This document shows, piece after piece, positions 24,910-33,185 of a stretch of DNA of 64,000 nt. The notes under the pieces were generated by a model that saw nothing but the letters and a program-made list of their open reading frames with translations, did no database searches and was not told the DNA's origin. Position 1 is the stretch's first letter. Every line of letters starts with the position of its first letter. Made by a program: the position numbers and the translations under genes. Source of the stretch: PALSA-1004 sp041483135 (GTDB lineage: Bacteria > Pseudomonadota > Gammaproteobacteria > Burkholderiales > SG8-41); assembly GCA_041483135.1 (NCBI GenBank), contig JBGPFE010000016.1, positions 12,692 through 76,691 of the forward strand, written 5' to 3'.

Positions 24910-25665
24910 CTAGACCGCGTAGCCAGGGTCTTCGCGGTCGAGTTTTCTCAAGAGCGCGGCCCACACCAGCTTGCCGCCTTCCGACTGGCCGCCCTTGGAG
25001 TAAATCTGCCGGCCCTGATCGATTGCGTGGTCGATGATTTCCTGCGGCAATGGATTCAATTCGGCGCCGCCGGTCATCGCATGAATCTGGAACTTGCACG
25101 CGCGCTCGAGGCGGTACATGCGGTGGAACATCTCGCCGACCGTCGCGCCGACCGTCAGCGTGCCGTGGTTGCGCAGGATCAGCATGCCGCCGTCGCCGAG
25201 CGATTTGACCAGCCGCTCGCGCTCGGTCAGATCGAAGGCGACGCCTTCGTAATCGTGGTAGCGCACTAGATTCAACGCGGTCAGCGCCATCTGCGTGGCC
25301 GGCAGCAGCCCGTTTTTCTGCGCCGATACGCCGACGCCGCAGGCGGTATGCAGATGCATGACGGCATCGGCGTCGTGCTTTGCCATGTGTATCGCGCTGT
25401 GGATCGTGAATCCCGCCTGGTTGACGTTATACGGCGATTCGGACAGCTTGTTGCCGTCGACGTCGATCTTGATCAGCGAGGAGGCGGTGATTTCCTCGAA
25501 CAGCATGCCGTATGGATTCAGCAGGAACTGGTCGTGTGTGCCCGGCACGCGGCACGAGATATGAGTGCCGATCATGTCGGTCCAGCCCATCAACGCGGTC
25601 AGCCGGTAAGCCGCAGCGAGGTCGACGCGCGCCTGCCATTCGGCGGGATCGATGCGGTTGCGCAC
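24910..25665 (-). CDS. Class II aldolase/adducin family protein
   Basis: 251 residues from a GTG at 25665. Zinc ligands HLHTACGVG and RNHGTLTVG (His-x-His and a distal His) and the ligand region THISCRVPGTHDQFLLNP are visible. Family members perform metal-dependent retro-aldol cleavage or decarboxylation of sugar-like acids. The coding frame probably begins earlier: about 24 further codons of plausible basic N-terminus (KTATRKSNVTRLRAVGKPRL) follow a good AGGAG, but the codon at the right spacing is ATC, not ATG. The stop is four bases before the first start of the Bug frame, so the two genes are probably coupled. Confidence 0.88.
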   Translation of the reverse strand: MRNRIDPAEWQARVDLAAAYRLTALMGWTDMIGTHISCRVPGTHDQFLLNPYGMLFEEITASSLIKIDVDGNKLSESPYNVNQAGFTIHSAIHMAKHDADAVMHLHTACGVGVSAQKNGLLPATQMALTALNLVRYHDYEGVAFDLTERERLVKSLGDGGMLILRNHGTLTVGATVGEMFHRMYRLERACKFQIHAMTGGAELNPLPQEIIDHAIDQGRQIYSKGGQSEGGKLVWAALLRKLDREDPGYAV

Positions 25666-25853
25666 CGCCTTGAGCCTGGGCTTGCCTACCGCGCGCAGCC
25701 GCGTGACGTTGGATTTCCTGGTTGCCGTTTTGATGATTGTGCGCTCCTGTGAGGGATTCCGGATTGTAGCGAAATTGCGGCCGGCTGTAACCGCTGCGGG
25801 CGGGGACCGGCGGGCATTTGCTATACTCGCGGCTGCCCTGGCCCGCGACGAAC

Positions 25854-27074
25854 ATGAGCTACCAAAGCGCTTTCAATATCGAAGACCTGCGCCGCATCGC
25901 GGAACGGCGCCTGCCGCGAGTCGCGTATGATTTTCTCGCCGGCGGCGTCGAAGACCACGTCTCGGTCAACCATAACCGCGCGGCGTTCGAGCGCATCCGG
26001 TTGCGGCCGCGCACGCTGGTCGACGTCTCGGGACGCTCGCAGCAGGTCAGCGCGTTCGGCAAGCAGTTCAAAAGCCCGTTCGGCATCGCGCCGACCGGCG
26101 CCGCCGGACTTTACGGTTTCGCCGCCGACATCGCGCTCGCGCGCGCCGCGCGCGCCGCCGGAATTCCATTCGTGCTGTCGACCGCGTCGTTCGAGCCGCT
26201 CGAGAAGGTGGCGCAGGAAGCAGCGGGCGGCACGCTGTGGTTCCAGCTCTACATGTCGAAGGATCGCGAACCCGCGCAGAAGCTCGTGACGCGCGCACTT
26301 AACGCCGGGTACGAGGCGCTGGTCGTCACCACCGATTTGCCGGTGCAGCCGAACCGGGAATACAACCTGCGCAACGGCTTCACGATTCCGTTCAGGCTGA
26401 ACTTCGCCAATATGATCGACGGCGCGCTGCACCCGCGCTGGCTCATCGGCGTATTTCTGCGGACGCTGCTGGATTCCGGCATTCCACGCTTCCAGAACCT
26501 CGACACCAACGTTGGCGGCCGCATCATCGCCAAGCCGATGAACGAGTTCCGCGCGCGGCGCGAGGCCCTTAACTGGGACGATTTCCGCTGGCTGCGCGAG
26601 TTGTGGCCACACGCGCTTTTTGTGAAGGGTATCATGCGCGCGGACGACGCGCTGCTCGCCGCGCAGCACGGCGCCGACGGCGTGTTCGTCTCCAACCACG
26701 GCGGGCGGGCGCTCGACGGCGCGCTCTCTCCGATCGAAGCTCTGCCGGAGATCCGCGCCGCGGTAGGCAAGCGCCTCTTACTGATGCTGGACAGCGGGAT
26801 CCGCCGCGGTTCAGACATCGTGAAAGCGCTCGCGCTCGGCGCCGACATGGCGTTCGTCGGGCGCGCGACGCTCTACGGCATCGCGGCCGGCGGCGAAGCT
26901 GGCGCACAGCACGCCATCGGCATCCTGCGTTCCGAAGTCGACCGCGTGCTGGCGCTGCTCGGCTGCCCGTCGGTTCGCGAGCTCGGCACGGATTATCTAT
27001 GGCATCCGGGACCGGCATCGGTGCCGGCGGCGACGGGTAAAATCGCCGACATTTCGCAGATGCGTGCGGTGTGA
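25854..27074 (+). CDS. FMN-dependent alpha-hydroxy acid oxidase/dehydrogenase
   Basis: 406 residues from the ATG at 25854; an in-frame upstream ATG at 25818 adds twelve non-conserved residues. Lactate/glycolate/mandelate-dehydrogenase family: NIEDLRRIAERRLPRVAYDFLAGG, IAPTGAAGLYGFAADIALARAA, WFQLYMSKDRE, TTDLPVQPNREYNLRNGF, the active site SNHGGRALDGALSPIEALPEI, and the phosphate-binding LMLDSGIRRGSDIVKALALGADMAFVGR. It oxidises an L-2-hydroxyacid to a 2-oxoacid. It diverges from the class II aldolase gene, consistent with shared metabolism of a hydroxyacid. Confidence 0.92.
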   Translation: MSYQSAFNIEDLRRIAERRLPRVAYDFLAGGVEDHVSVNHNRAAFERIRLRPRTLVDVSGRSQQVSAFGKQFKSPFGIAPTGAAGLYGFAADIALARAARAAGIPFVLSTASFEPLEKVAQEAAGGTLWFQLYMSKDREPAQKLVTRALNAGYEALVVTTDLPVQPNREYNLRNGFTIPFRLNFANMIDGALHPRWLIGVFLRTLLDSGIPRFQNLDTNVGGRIIAKPMNEFRARREALNWDDFRWLRELWPHALFVKGIMRADDALLAAQHGADGVFVSNHGGRALDGALSPIEALPEIRAAVGKRLLLMLDSGIRRGSDIVKALALGADMAFVGRATLYGIAAGGEAGAQHAIGILRSEVDRVLALLGCPSVRELGTDYLWHPGPASVPAATGKIADISQMRAV

Positions 27075-27129
27075 TGCGGGCCGCGTCATCCTGATGGCAA
27101 AATCCCGTCGCCTGTGATAAAATCTGACC

Positions 27130-27522
27130 GTGCCGAATAACCAACGATCAAACCGGTTTGCCGCCTGGCTTGCGATACTGGGAATCGCGCTCAACGCGCT
27201 GTGGCCGCTGCTCGCCAATGCGAGTCCGCGCCCTGATTCCTTCCGCGCCGAAATATGCTCGCTGAATAACCTCAAGGCGCCGCAAGGGATAAGTGAAAAC
27301 ATACCTCCCGCACAATTGCCGGCCGAACAACACCCGCTCGCGCATTGCGTGTTTTGCGCGAGCGGCGTCTGCGCCGCGCCATTGACGGGTGCGTCGTTTG
27401 TCGTTGTTGTCCAGGTTGCAACCGCAAATCTCAAGCCTTACGCGGCAGATTCCCGCCCCGGCAGTGCAGTTACCTGGCTCCTCGCGCCGTCGCGCGCCCC
27501 GCCTGTCCTTCCCCTGATCTGA
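27130..27522 (+). CDS. DUF2946-like protein of a copper cluster
   Basis: 130 residues from a GTG. A hydrophobic N-terminal segment (FAAWLAILGIALNALWPLLANASP) is followed by a soluble part containing HPLAHCVFCASGVCAAP; this HCxFC pattern is the signature of DUF2946 proteins, which are frequently encoded with copper genes. A metal-binding or redox role for the cysteines is inference. The next gene is a PCu(A)C-type chaperone. The divergence of strength between family match and sequence length leaves some doubt about the exact start. Confidence 0.7.
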   Translation: MPNNQRSNRFAAWLAILGIALNALWPLLANASPRPDSFRAEICSLNNLKAPQGISENIPPAQLPAEQHPLAHCVFCASGVCAAPLTGASFVVVVQVATANLKPYAADSRPGSAVTWLLAPSRAPPVLPLI

Positions 27523-27639
27523 CGTTTCAAGCAGCCGCGGCTGGTACGCGGCGTTTGCGCAGAATATTCACGTCCGCCTCTGAATGCACGGGATATTTCC
27601 CGTTGCGGCGGGCGTCGAGCTTGAGGGAGGGAAACACCG

Positions 27640-28101
27640 TTGAAGTCATTCATTATGGCGCTGTCATCCGCGCTCGCTTTGTTCTGCGCGGCTTCGGCCC
27701 ACGCGCAGGTCACGGTCAGCGATCCGTGGGTGCGCGCGCCCGCGCCCGGTCAGAAAATCGCGGGCGTCTACATGCAGATCACGAGCGGCAAAACTGCGTT
27801 TCTGATCAGCGGCAGTTCGCCGGCCTCGAAGTCGGTGGAGATCCACGAGATGGCGCTCGACAACAACGTGATGAAAATGCGGCCGGTAGTGCGTCTGGAG
27901 TTGCCGGCCGGCAAGCCGGTCGAGCTCAAGCCCGGCGGCTATCACATGATGCTGGTCGATCTGGTGCGGCCGCTGGACAAAGGCGACACCGTGCCGATTA
28001 CGCTGACCGTGGAGGGCGCTGACGGTCAGCGCCACACTATCGACGTCAAAGCGGGCGTGCGCGACTTTACTGCCATGGGAAGACAGCATGGGGCAAAGTA
28101 A
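27640..28101 (+). CDS. PCu(A)C-type periplasmic copper chaperone
   Basis: 153 residues from a TTG preceded by GGAGGG. Signal peptide MALSSALALFCAASAHAQ. The mature domain has the copper-site pattern H69-x-M71 (VEIHEMAL), M78-x-M80 (VMKMRPV) and H102-M103-M104 (GYHMMLVDL), as in the DUF461/PCu(A)C family that delivers Cu(I) to cytochrome oxidase Cu-A. It overlaps the next gene by 14 bp and follows a DUF2946-like gene, giving a three-gene copper unit. Confidence 0.92.
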   Translation: MKSFIMALSSALALFCAASAHAQVTVSDPWVRAPAPGQKIAGVYMQITSGKTAFLISGSSPASKSVEIHEMALDNNVMKMRPVVRLELPAGKPVELKPGGYHMMLVDLVRPLDKGDTVPITLTVEGADGQRHTIDVKAGVRDFTAMGRQHGAK

Positions 28102-29071
28102 GCGCGTCAGAGCGTCATTCGTGATTGCATCCGCGATCGCGGTCGTTTTGCCATTTGCGTCCGCCGGCCTGAGTCATGCCTCGTGCGGCTCGGCATTCTG
28201 CATGGTCAATACCAGTTGGGACGTGCACGGGGTATGGACCGAGCCGGGGGCAAAGCTCGATCTGCGCTACGAATACGTCAACCAGGACCAGTTGCGCTCC
28301 GGCAGCGACAAGATCGCGGTCGGGCAAATTCCGCGCGACCACGAAGAGCTCAAGACCATCAACAGAAACTGGATCGCCAGCTTCGATTACGCGTTCAACG
28401 CCCGCTGGGGCGCGACCGTCACCGCGCCGGTCTCGGACCGCCAGCATCAGCATATCGAAACGGCCACGGCCGAGTTCGAGCGCTGGGATTTCACCAAGCT
28501 GGGCGATATGCGCGTGCTCGGCAGGTACCAGCTGGTCTCGGAAAAAGCCGGGGAACCGCAACTCGATTACTTCGGTTTGAATTTCGGCTTCAAGCTGCCG
28601 ACGGGCCGGGTCGATATTCTCAATGCGGCCGGCGAGAGGGCGGAACGGACTCTGCAGCCGGGTACCGGGACCACCGATATCCTGCTCGGCGCTTATTACC
28701 GGTCGCGCCTGCCGCTACGCGATTCCTCCTGGTTCGTTCAGGCGCTGTACCAGCAGCCGCTGAACAACCACGAGGATTACCGGCCCGGTAAACGAATCAC
28801 AGTCGACCTGGGTTATCGCTACGACCTGACGCCGAATCTCGGGTTGATGCTGCAGCTGAACGCGCTCGCGCGCGGCCGGGACGGCGGAGTGCAATCCGAG
28901 CCCGACGATAGCGGCGGCAGGTTCGTGTTCATCAGCCCGGGATTGAGCTATGCCGCAACCAGGAACGCCCAGGTTTACGGCTTTGTTCAGAAGCCGCTCT
29001 ACCAGTACGTGAACGGCGTGCAGCTGACCGCCGATTGGTCGGCCGTGGCCGGCTTCGGCATCCGGTTTTAG
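28088..29071 (+). CDS. Probable outer-membrane beta-barrel protein of the copper cluster
   Basis: 327 residues. Signal peptide ending SHASCGS, then a short Cys pair (SCGSAFCMVNTSWDVHG) and alternating amphipathic strands typical of a barrel (DLRYEYVNQDQ, IASFDYAFNARWGATVTAPV, YFGLNFGFKLPTGR, ITVDLGYRYDLTPNLGLMLQLNA), ending with a Phe (AVAGFGIRF), as in many outer-membrane proteins. No family name can be assigned with certainty. Its 14-bp overlap with the PCu(A)C gene suggests a role in copper passage or sensing at the outer membrane; this is inferred from position only. Confidence 0.75.
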   Translation: MGQSKRVRASFVIASAIAVVLPFASAGLSHASCGSAFCMVNTSWDVHGVWTEPGAKLDLRYEYVNQDQLRSGSDKIAVGQIPRDHEELKTINRNWIASFDYAFNARWGATVTAPVSDRQHQHIETATAEFERWDFTKLGDMRVLGRYQLVSEKAGEPQLDYFGLNFGFKLPTGRVDILNAAGERAERTLQPGTGTTDILLGAYYRSRLPLRDSSWFVQALYQQPLNNHEDYRPGKRITVDLGYRYDLTPNLGLMLQLNALARGRDGGVQSEPDDSGGRFVFISPGLSYAATRNAQVYGFVQKPLYQYVNGVQLTADWSAVAGFGIRF

Positions 29072-29135
29072 GCGGGTGCCCTGCCGCCGCTTCCGGTATT
29101 AAAATGGCGGACCAGACGAGCGAGGAGAGACGGGG

Positions 29136-30371
29136 ATGAAGCAGCTCAAGATTCCGGCGGTGTTCATGCGCGGCGGCACCAGCAATGCCGTGGTGCTGCA
29201 CGAGCGCGACTTGCCGCGCGACCGCGCATTGTGGGACGAAATATTTCTCGCCGCGATCGGCAGCCCCGATCCCTACGGCCGACAGCTCGACGGCATGGGC
29301 GGCGGCATTTCTTCGCTGTCCAAAGTCTGCGTGGTCGGGCCGTCGAGCCGCACCGATGCCGATATCGATTACACCTTCGCGCAAGTGCAGGTGAAGGAGG
29401 CGAAAGTCGATTACAGCGGCAACTGCGGCAACATGTCCTCGGCGATGGGTCCGTTCGCGGTCGACGAGGGGTTGGTCAAGGTCTCCGGCAAGGAAGCGCT
29501 CGTGCGCGTTCACAATACCAACACCCGGAAGATCATTCACGCCCATTTTTCGCTCGACGACGGTCTGTCGGCGGTCGACGGCGATCTCGCGATTCCCGGC
29601 GTATCGGGGACTGGCGCGCCGGTGCGACTCGAATTTCGCGAGCCGGGCGGCGCGACCACCGGCAAGCTGCTGCCGACCGGCAACGTGGTCGACACGCTCG
29701 ATGTGCCGGGCGTCGGCAAAATACGCGCGTCGCTGGTCGACGCTGCAAACGCGACGTGCTTTTTGAACGCCGCCGATCTCGGGCTGAAGGGAACCGAGAT
29801 GCCGGAACAGCTCGATGCTTCGACGGAGCTGCTCGACAAGCTCGCCAGGATCCGCATCGCGGCTTCGATCGCGATGGGCATCGGCAAGAATGCCGTGGAA
29901 GCGGCGAAAAAGAAAACCGTGCCATTCGTCGGGTTTGTGTCCGGCCCGCAGGACGCGCAATCGTTGTCGGGCGAGGCGATCAAGGCCGGGGCAGTCGATC
30001 TGACCGGGCGCATGATATCCAACGGCCAGCCGCATCGAGCATTGCCGCTCACTGTGTCGCTGTGCATGGCGGTTGCGGCGCGTATCGAGGGCAGCATCGT
30101 CAATCAGGTCGCGCGCCTGAATCCGAATCCGGATGCGGATATCAGGATTGCGATGCCGTCAGGCGTGCTGGTGGTCGCGGCGTCGGTAAAAAAAGTAAAC
30201 GGCAAATGGCGTGCCGAGCAGGGCGGGTTCTATCGCACTCAACGCCGCATGTTCGAAGGCTTCGTGCTGGTGCGCGCATCGCGTGTGCCGGGGCTGGTGC
30301 CGTTCCAACTTGTTTCTCCCAACGTGGGTGCGTCGCTTGCCGGCCGTGATCTGGCCGCCGAGCACAGTTAG
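29136..30371 (+). CDS. PrpF family isomerase with C-terminus replaced by a MITE
   Basis: 411 residues as currently readable. PrpF-family features: FMRGGTSNAVVLHERDLP, DPYGRQLDGMGGGISSLSKV, VDYSGNCGNMSSAMGPFAVDEGLV, ATCFLNAADLGL. Known members isomerise methylaconitate or oxalomesaconate. At codon 387 (VPGL) a MITE begins at 30297. The last 24 residues and the TAG at 30369-30371 are supplied by the element. Joining the two sides of the element (and one TG) restores VPGLVAATGGKLKAA and a TGA at 30434-30436, which is clearly the ancestral end. The catalytic core is intact, so activity may persist. GAGGAGA precedes the start. Confidence 0.9.
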   Translation: MKQLKIPAVFMRGGTSNAVVLHERDLPRDRALWDEIFLAAIGSPDPYGRQLDGMGGGISSLSKVCVVGPSSRTDADIDYTFAQVQVKEAKVDYSGNCGNMSSAMGPFAVDEGLVKVSGKEALVRVHNTNTRKIIHAHFSLDDGLSAVDGDLAIPGVSGTGAPVRLEFREPGGATTGKLLPTGNVVDTLDVPGVGKIRASLVDAANATCFLNAADLGLKGTEMPEQLDASTELLDKLARIRIAASIAMGIGKNAVEAAKKKTVPFVGFVSGPQDAQSLSGEAIKAGAVDLTGRMISNGQPHRALPLTVSLCMAVAARIEGSIVNQVARLNPNPDADIRIAMPSGVLVVAASVKKVNGKWRAEQGGFYRTQRRMFEGFVLVRASRVPGLVPFQLVSPNVGASLAGRDLAAEHS

Positions 30372-30398
30372 GTTTGCCGCAAATAGTTGGAACGGCAC
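30297..30398 (+). mobile_element. MITE-like inverted-repeat element, copy 3, inside a PrpF-family gene
   Basis: 102 bp. Ends GTGCCGTTCCAACTTG and AATAGTTGGAACGGCAC; flanked by TG on both sides (30295-30296 and 30399-30400). Interior shared with copies 2 and 4, including the nested small palindrome cggcc/ggccg. It supplies an in-frame stop to the gene it entered. Confidence 0.92.
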
Positions 30399-30451
30399 TG
30401 GTGGCCGCCACCGGCGGCAAGCTCAAGGCCGCCTGAAAGCAGCTGCGCGAC

Positions 30452-30480
30452 AAAAAGGGCGCTCGCGAGCGCCCTTTTTT
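30452..30480. terminator. Bidirectional intrinsic terminator
   Basis: Perfect stem aaaaagggcgct / agcgcccttttt around cgcg, with A and T runs on both sides. It ends the PrpF-family transcript on the plus strand and the carboxymuconolactone-decarboxylase-family gene on the minus strand. Confidence 0.93.
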
Positions 30481-30498
30481 ATTTCCTTCCGCCGGCGA

Positions 30499-31152
30499 TC
30501 ACGCCGCGTTTTTCTTCGGCGCGGCGTCTTTCTTCGCCCAGTAATCGGGCGAGGCTTTGGATTTCGCCAGCGCCTCGGCTGTTTCGAATCCCGGCGCCAT
30601 CGATGCCGCGGTGCCGACCATCACCTGGTGGTGCTCGATGTCGAGCAGCCTCAACCAGCTCTGCTGCCCCATCGTCAGCGAGATGAAGCAGCCGAGCTCG
30701 ACCAGCTCGGGCTCGGTGAAATGCCTGTGCATGCGCTCCCAGAACGCATCGTCGGTCTCGAGCCGCCAGGTGATCGCTTCGGCATAGGCGAGCGCTGCTT
30801 TCTGGCGGTCGGTGTATTTCGTCGACTTCTCGAAATTGACGAGATCGTCGGTCTGCGCCTCGTTCAGGGACTTGCCGAACGCGTTGATCGAACGCTGGTT
30901 GCCGCAGAATTCGCATTTGACCGAGCGCGAGACATACAGGCGGGCAAGTTCCTTGATGGCGTGGTCGCACACGCCTTGGCGGAAAATATCCTCCCACGCA
31001 TTGGCGAAAAACCAGAATGCTGCCGGCACATGCGCGCGTACCGCGGAGCTTTCCGGACGCGGGGTGCCTTCGCGCGCGCAGCGCTCCATCTCGGCGCGCA
31101 TCGCGGCGTCCATTTTCTCCAGCGGGACGTAACTGATGCGTTGCCTGGCCAT
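30499..31152 (-). CDS. Carboxymuconolactone decarboxylase (AhpD-like) family protein
   Basis: 217 residues. The family redox motif is C80-E-F-C83-G-N (RSVKCEFCGNQRS), like the AhpD CxxC plus nearby residues. A helical bundle follows, with FTEPELVELGCFISLTMGQQSWLRLL. Members act as peroxidase partners or as decarboxylases; with a CxxC present, a thiol-redox role is more likely here. The C-terminus is Lys/Ala-rich (AKKDAAPKKNAA). It stands alone on the minus strand, convergent with the PrpF gene. Confidence 0.88.
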   Translation of the reverse strand: MARQRISYVPLEKMDAAMRAEMERCAREGTPRPESSAVRAHVPAAFWFFANAWEDIFRQGVCDHAIKELARLYVSRSVKCEFCGNQRSINAFGKSLNEAQTDDLVNFEKSTKYTDRQKAALAYAEAITWRLETDDAFWERMHRHFTEPELVELGCFISLTMGQQSWLRLLDIEHHQVMVGTAASMAPGFETAEALAKSKASPDYWAKKDAAPKKNAA

Positions 31153-31232
31153 CTGCCATACTCCTTCGGAGCGGAAACCACGGCTATTATGCCCGTTGCT
31201 CCGGTGTTTAGGTATCCCGTATGAATCGGCTA

Positions 31233-31334
31233 GTGCCGTTCCAACTATTCTCGCTAAAGCCAGCTGTCCTCGGCGGCCGGATCACGGCCGGCAAGCGACC
31301 CACTCGCGTTCGGAAAAACAAGTTGGAACGGTAC
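31233..31334 (-). mobile_element. MITE-like inverted-repeat element, copy 4 (opposite orientation)
   Basis: 102 bp, the reverse complement of the consensus of copies 2 and 3. Read on the minus strand its ends are GTACCGTTCCAACTTG and AATAGTTGGAACGGCAC. Flanked by TA on both sides (31231-31232 and 31335-31336). The right-hand TA belongs to the TAG stop codon of the MFS gene on the minus strand, and the element's first base (G) completes that stop. Confidence 0.9.
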
Positions 31335-32521
31335 TAAGCGCTCGCGGTGCGCAACGCCGGTTTCAACATCAGGCAAAACGGCAGCGTCGCGAACGCGAGC
31401 AATCCGGTAATGGTGATCGTAGTGGCAATGCCGAGCGTATCGCCGATCAGGCCGAACACGAGCGGTACGATCAATCCGCACACCGAGTTGATGGTGTAAA
31501 ACAGTCCGAACGCCCGCGGCAGCCGGTCCTGTTCGACCAGATCGCCGATCGTCGCATACAGCACCGACGAGGTGCCGTTCAACGCGATGCCGAGCAGCGG
31601 CAGCAGCAGGTAGGCGGCGAGATCGGGCAGCACCAGCATCGCGAGGATGCCGATGCCGGTGCTGGTTTCGGTGATTACCACGGTGCGGATGATGCCGATG
31701 CGCTCGGCCAGCAGGCCGCACGCAAGCTTGCCCGCCATGCCGCCGATGAGTATCAGCGGCACCGACAGCGCCGCCCAGCCGGCGGGCAGGTTTTTCGCGA
31801 TCATCAGAAACGCGATGAATGTCAGAAAGCCGGTGCGCGTGCTGGTGTCGATGGCTTCGATCAGGCACAACGCGGTAAAGCCCTGGCGGTTGCGGATGCC
31901 CCATCCCGCAGTCGTGCGCTCGCCGTTCGATGAGACGGCCACCTGCCGGCTGCGTCCGGCGGCCTCTTGCAGCAGCAACAGTATGGCGAGCGCGCACGCC
32001 AGCGCCATGCTGCCGAAGACCGTGACCGGCACCTGCCAGGGCACGCCGGCGACGAACAACAGGCTGACTGCGCCGCCGAAGGCGAACTTGCCGACATCGC
32101 CGAAGAAGTTATAGGTGCCGAGCGCGGCGCGCCTGCCGTCGCCGGGATAGGCGTGCGATATCAGCGTCGAACACAGCGGGTGCTGGAATGCCGAACCGAA
32201 ACCCGCGCAGAACAGCGCGAGCAGGATGGCGGCGAAACCCACCGCCTGGCCGAGCGCTATGAACGCAAGCCCGGCGCAGGCGGTGCCGAACGCGAGCAGG
32301 TTGCGCGCGCCGAGGCGCTCGGCGATCAATCCGACCGGGGTCTGGAACATTGCCGTCGCGGCGCGCCATGCCGAGCGGATCAGACCGACCTGCACGAGAG
32401 AGAGGTTGAACGCCTGCGCGAGGATCGGCAGCAGCACGTAGCTGATGTCGGACAAACCGTCGTGCAGTATATGCGCCGCGCAGCAGGTCGCAAGCGTGCG
32501 CTTGGGCGATGTTCGCGCCAC
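31334..32521 (-). CDS. MFS transporter
   Basis: 395 residues from a GTG at 32521, which has GGAG five bases upstream; a TTG at 32551 would add ten residues. About twelve hydrophobic helices; the motif-A loop reads PVGLIAERLGARNLL and the second half has CGLLAERIGIIRT. N-terminal helix pattern (LATCCAAHILHDGLSDISYVLLP) resembles the fosmidomycin-resistance/FSR-like group of efflux carriers. Substrate unknown. Its stop codon TAG is made of the TA duplicated by the MITE plus the first MITE base. The 144-bp repeat array begins 41 bp upstream of the start and so occupies its promoter region. Confidence 0.85.
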   Translation of the reverse strand: MARTSPKRTLATCCAAHILHDGLSDISYVLLPILAQAFNLSLVQVGLIRSAWRAATAMFQTPVGLIAERLGARNLLAFGTACAGLAFIALGQAVGFAAILLALFCAGFGSAFQHPLCSTLISHAYPGDGRRAALGTYNFFGDVGKFAFGGAVSLLFVAGVPWQVPVTVFGSMALACALAILLLLQEAAGRSRQVAVSSNGERTTAGWGIRNRQGFTALCLIEAIDTSTRTGFLTFIAFLMIAKNLPAGWAALSVPLILIGGMAGKLACGLLAERIGIIRTVVITETSTGIGILAMLVLPDLAAYLLLPLLGIALNGTSSVLYATIGDLVEQDRLPRAFGLFYTINSVCGLIVPLVFGLIGDTLGIATTITITGLLAFATLPFCLMLKPALRTASA

Positions 32522-32561
32522 GGATGCTCCGCAAAGATTGATGTACCGCAATCATAGCAGG

Positions 32562-33133
32562 GCGCCGTCGGAGAGCGGAACAGGGGCCCCCACTTGTGGG
32601 GATGTGACCTCGGAGACGGATGCAGTGCCTGCGCTCGACGGTGCTGCGCCAGACTCGCGGACGTTCGCATCCCGCAAGCGGGAACCCTGCTCACTGCTCG
32701 CAGGCGCGCCGTCGGAGAGCGGAACAGGGGCCCCCACTTGTGGGGATGTGACCTCGGAGACGGATGCAGTGCCTGCGCACGATTGCGCTGCGCCAGACTC
32801 GCGGACGTTCGCATCCCGCAAGCGGGAACCCTGCTCACTGCTCGCAGGCGCGCCGTCGGAGAGCGGAACAGGGATCGGCGAAACGCGGAGCAGGGGCCCC
32901 GCTTGCGGGGATGCGACCGTTGAGCCGATCACACGCGCGTCGCAATGCCGATCCATACGCGCCTTCGGGGTCAGATCCCAGAGGGAGCCCTCTTCCGCCC
33001 TGCGACGCGCCCACTTGTGGGGGATGTGACCTCGGAGACGGATGCAGCGCCTGCGCTCGACGGTGCCGCGCCAGACTCGCGGACGTTCGCATCCCGCAAG
33101 CGGGAACCCTGCTCCCTGCTCGCAGGCGCGCCC
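32562..33133 (+). repeat. Tandem array of ~144-bp GC-rich units
   Basis: Units begin with gcgccgtcgg at 32562, 32706 and 32850, exactly 144 bp apart. The first two are complete and nearly identical. The third breaks off after about 24 bp into a 130-bp variant stretch, and a fourth partial unit resumes at about 33007 and ends at 33133. Each complete unit has two small hairpins: ccccac-tt-gtgggg and cccgc-aa-gcggg. No stop codons occur in some frames, so spurious open frames appear. The array fills the gap between the MFS gene and the small membrane-protein gene. A further single unit lies at 24352-24503. Confidence 0.92.
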
Positions 33134-33185
33134 CGCGTGCCGGCGCCCGCGGCGGTGTAAAATGCGGCCGTAACGGGGTCATCGA

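Noticed and set aside
32562..33133. Possible CRISPR array because of regular spacing
   Set aside because: The whole 144-bp unit repeats with no unique spacers, so it is a plain tandem repeat.
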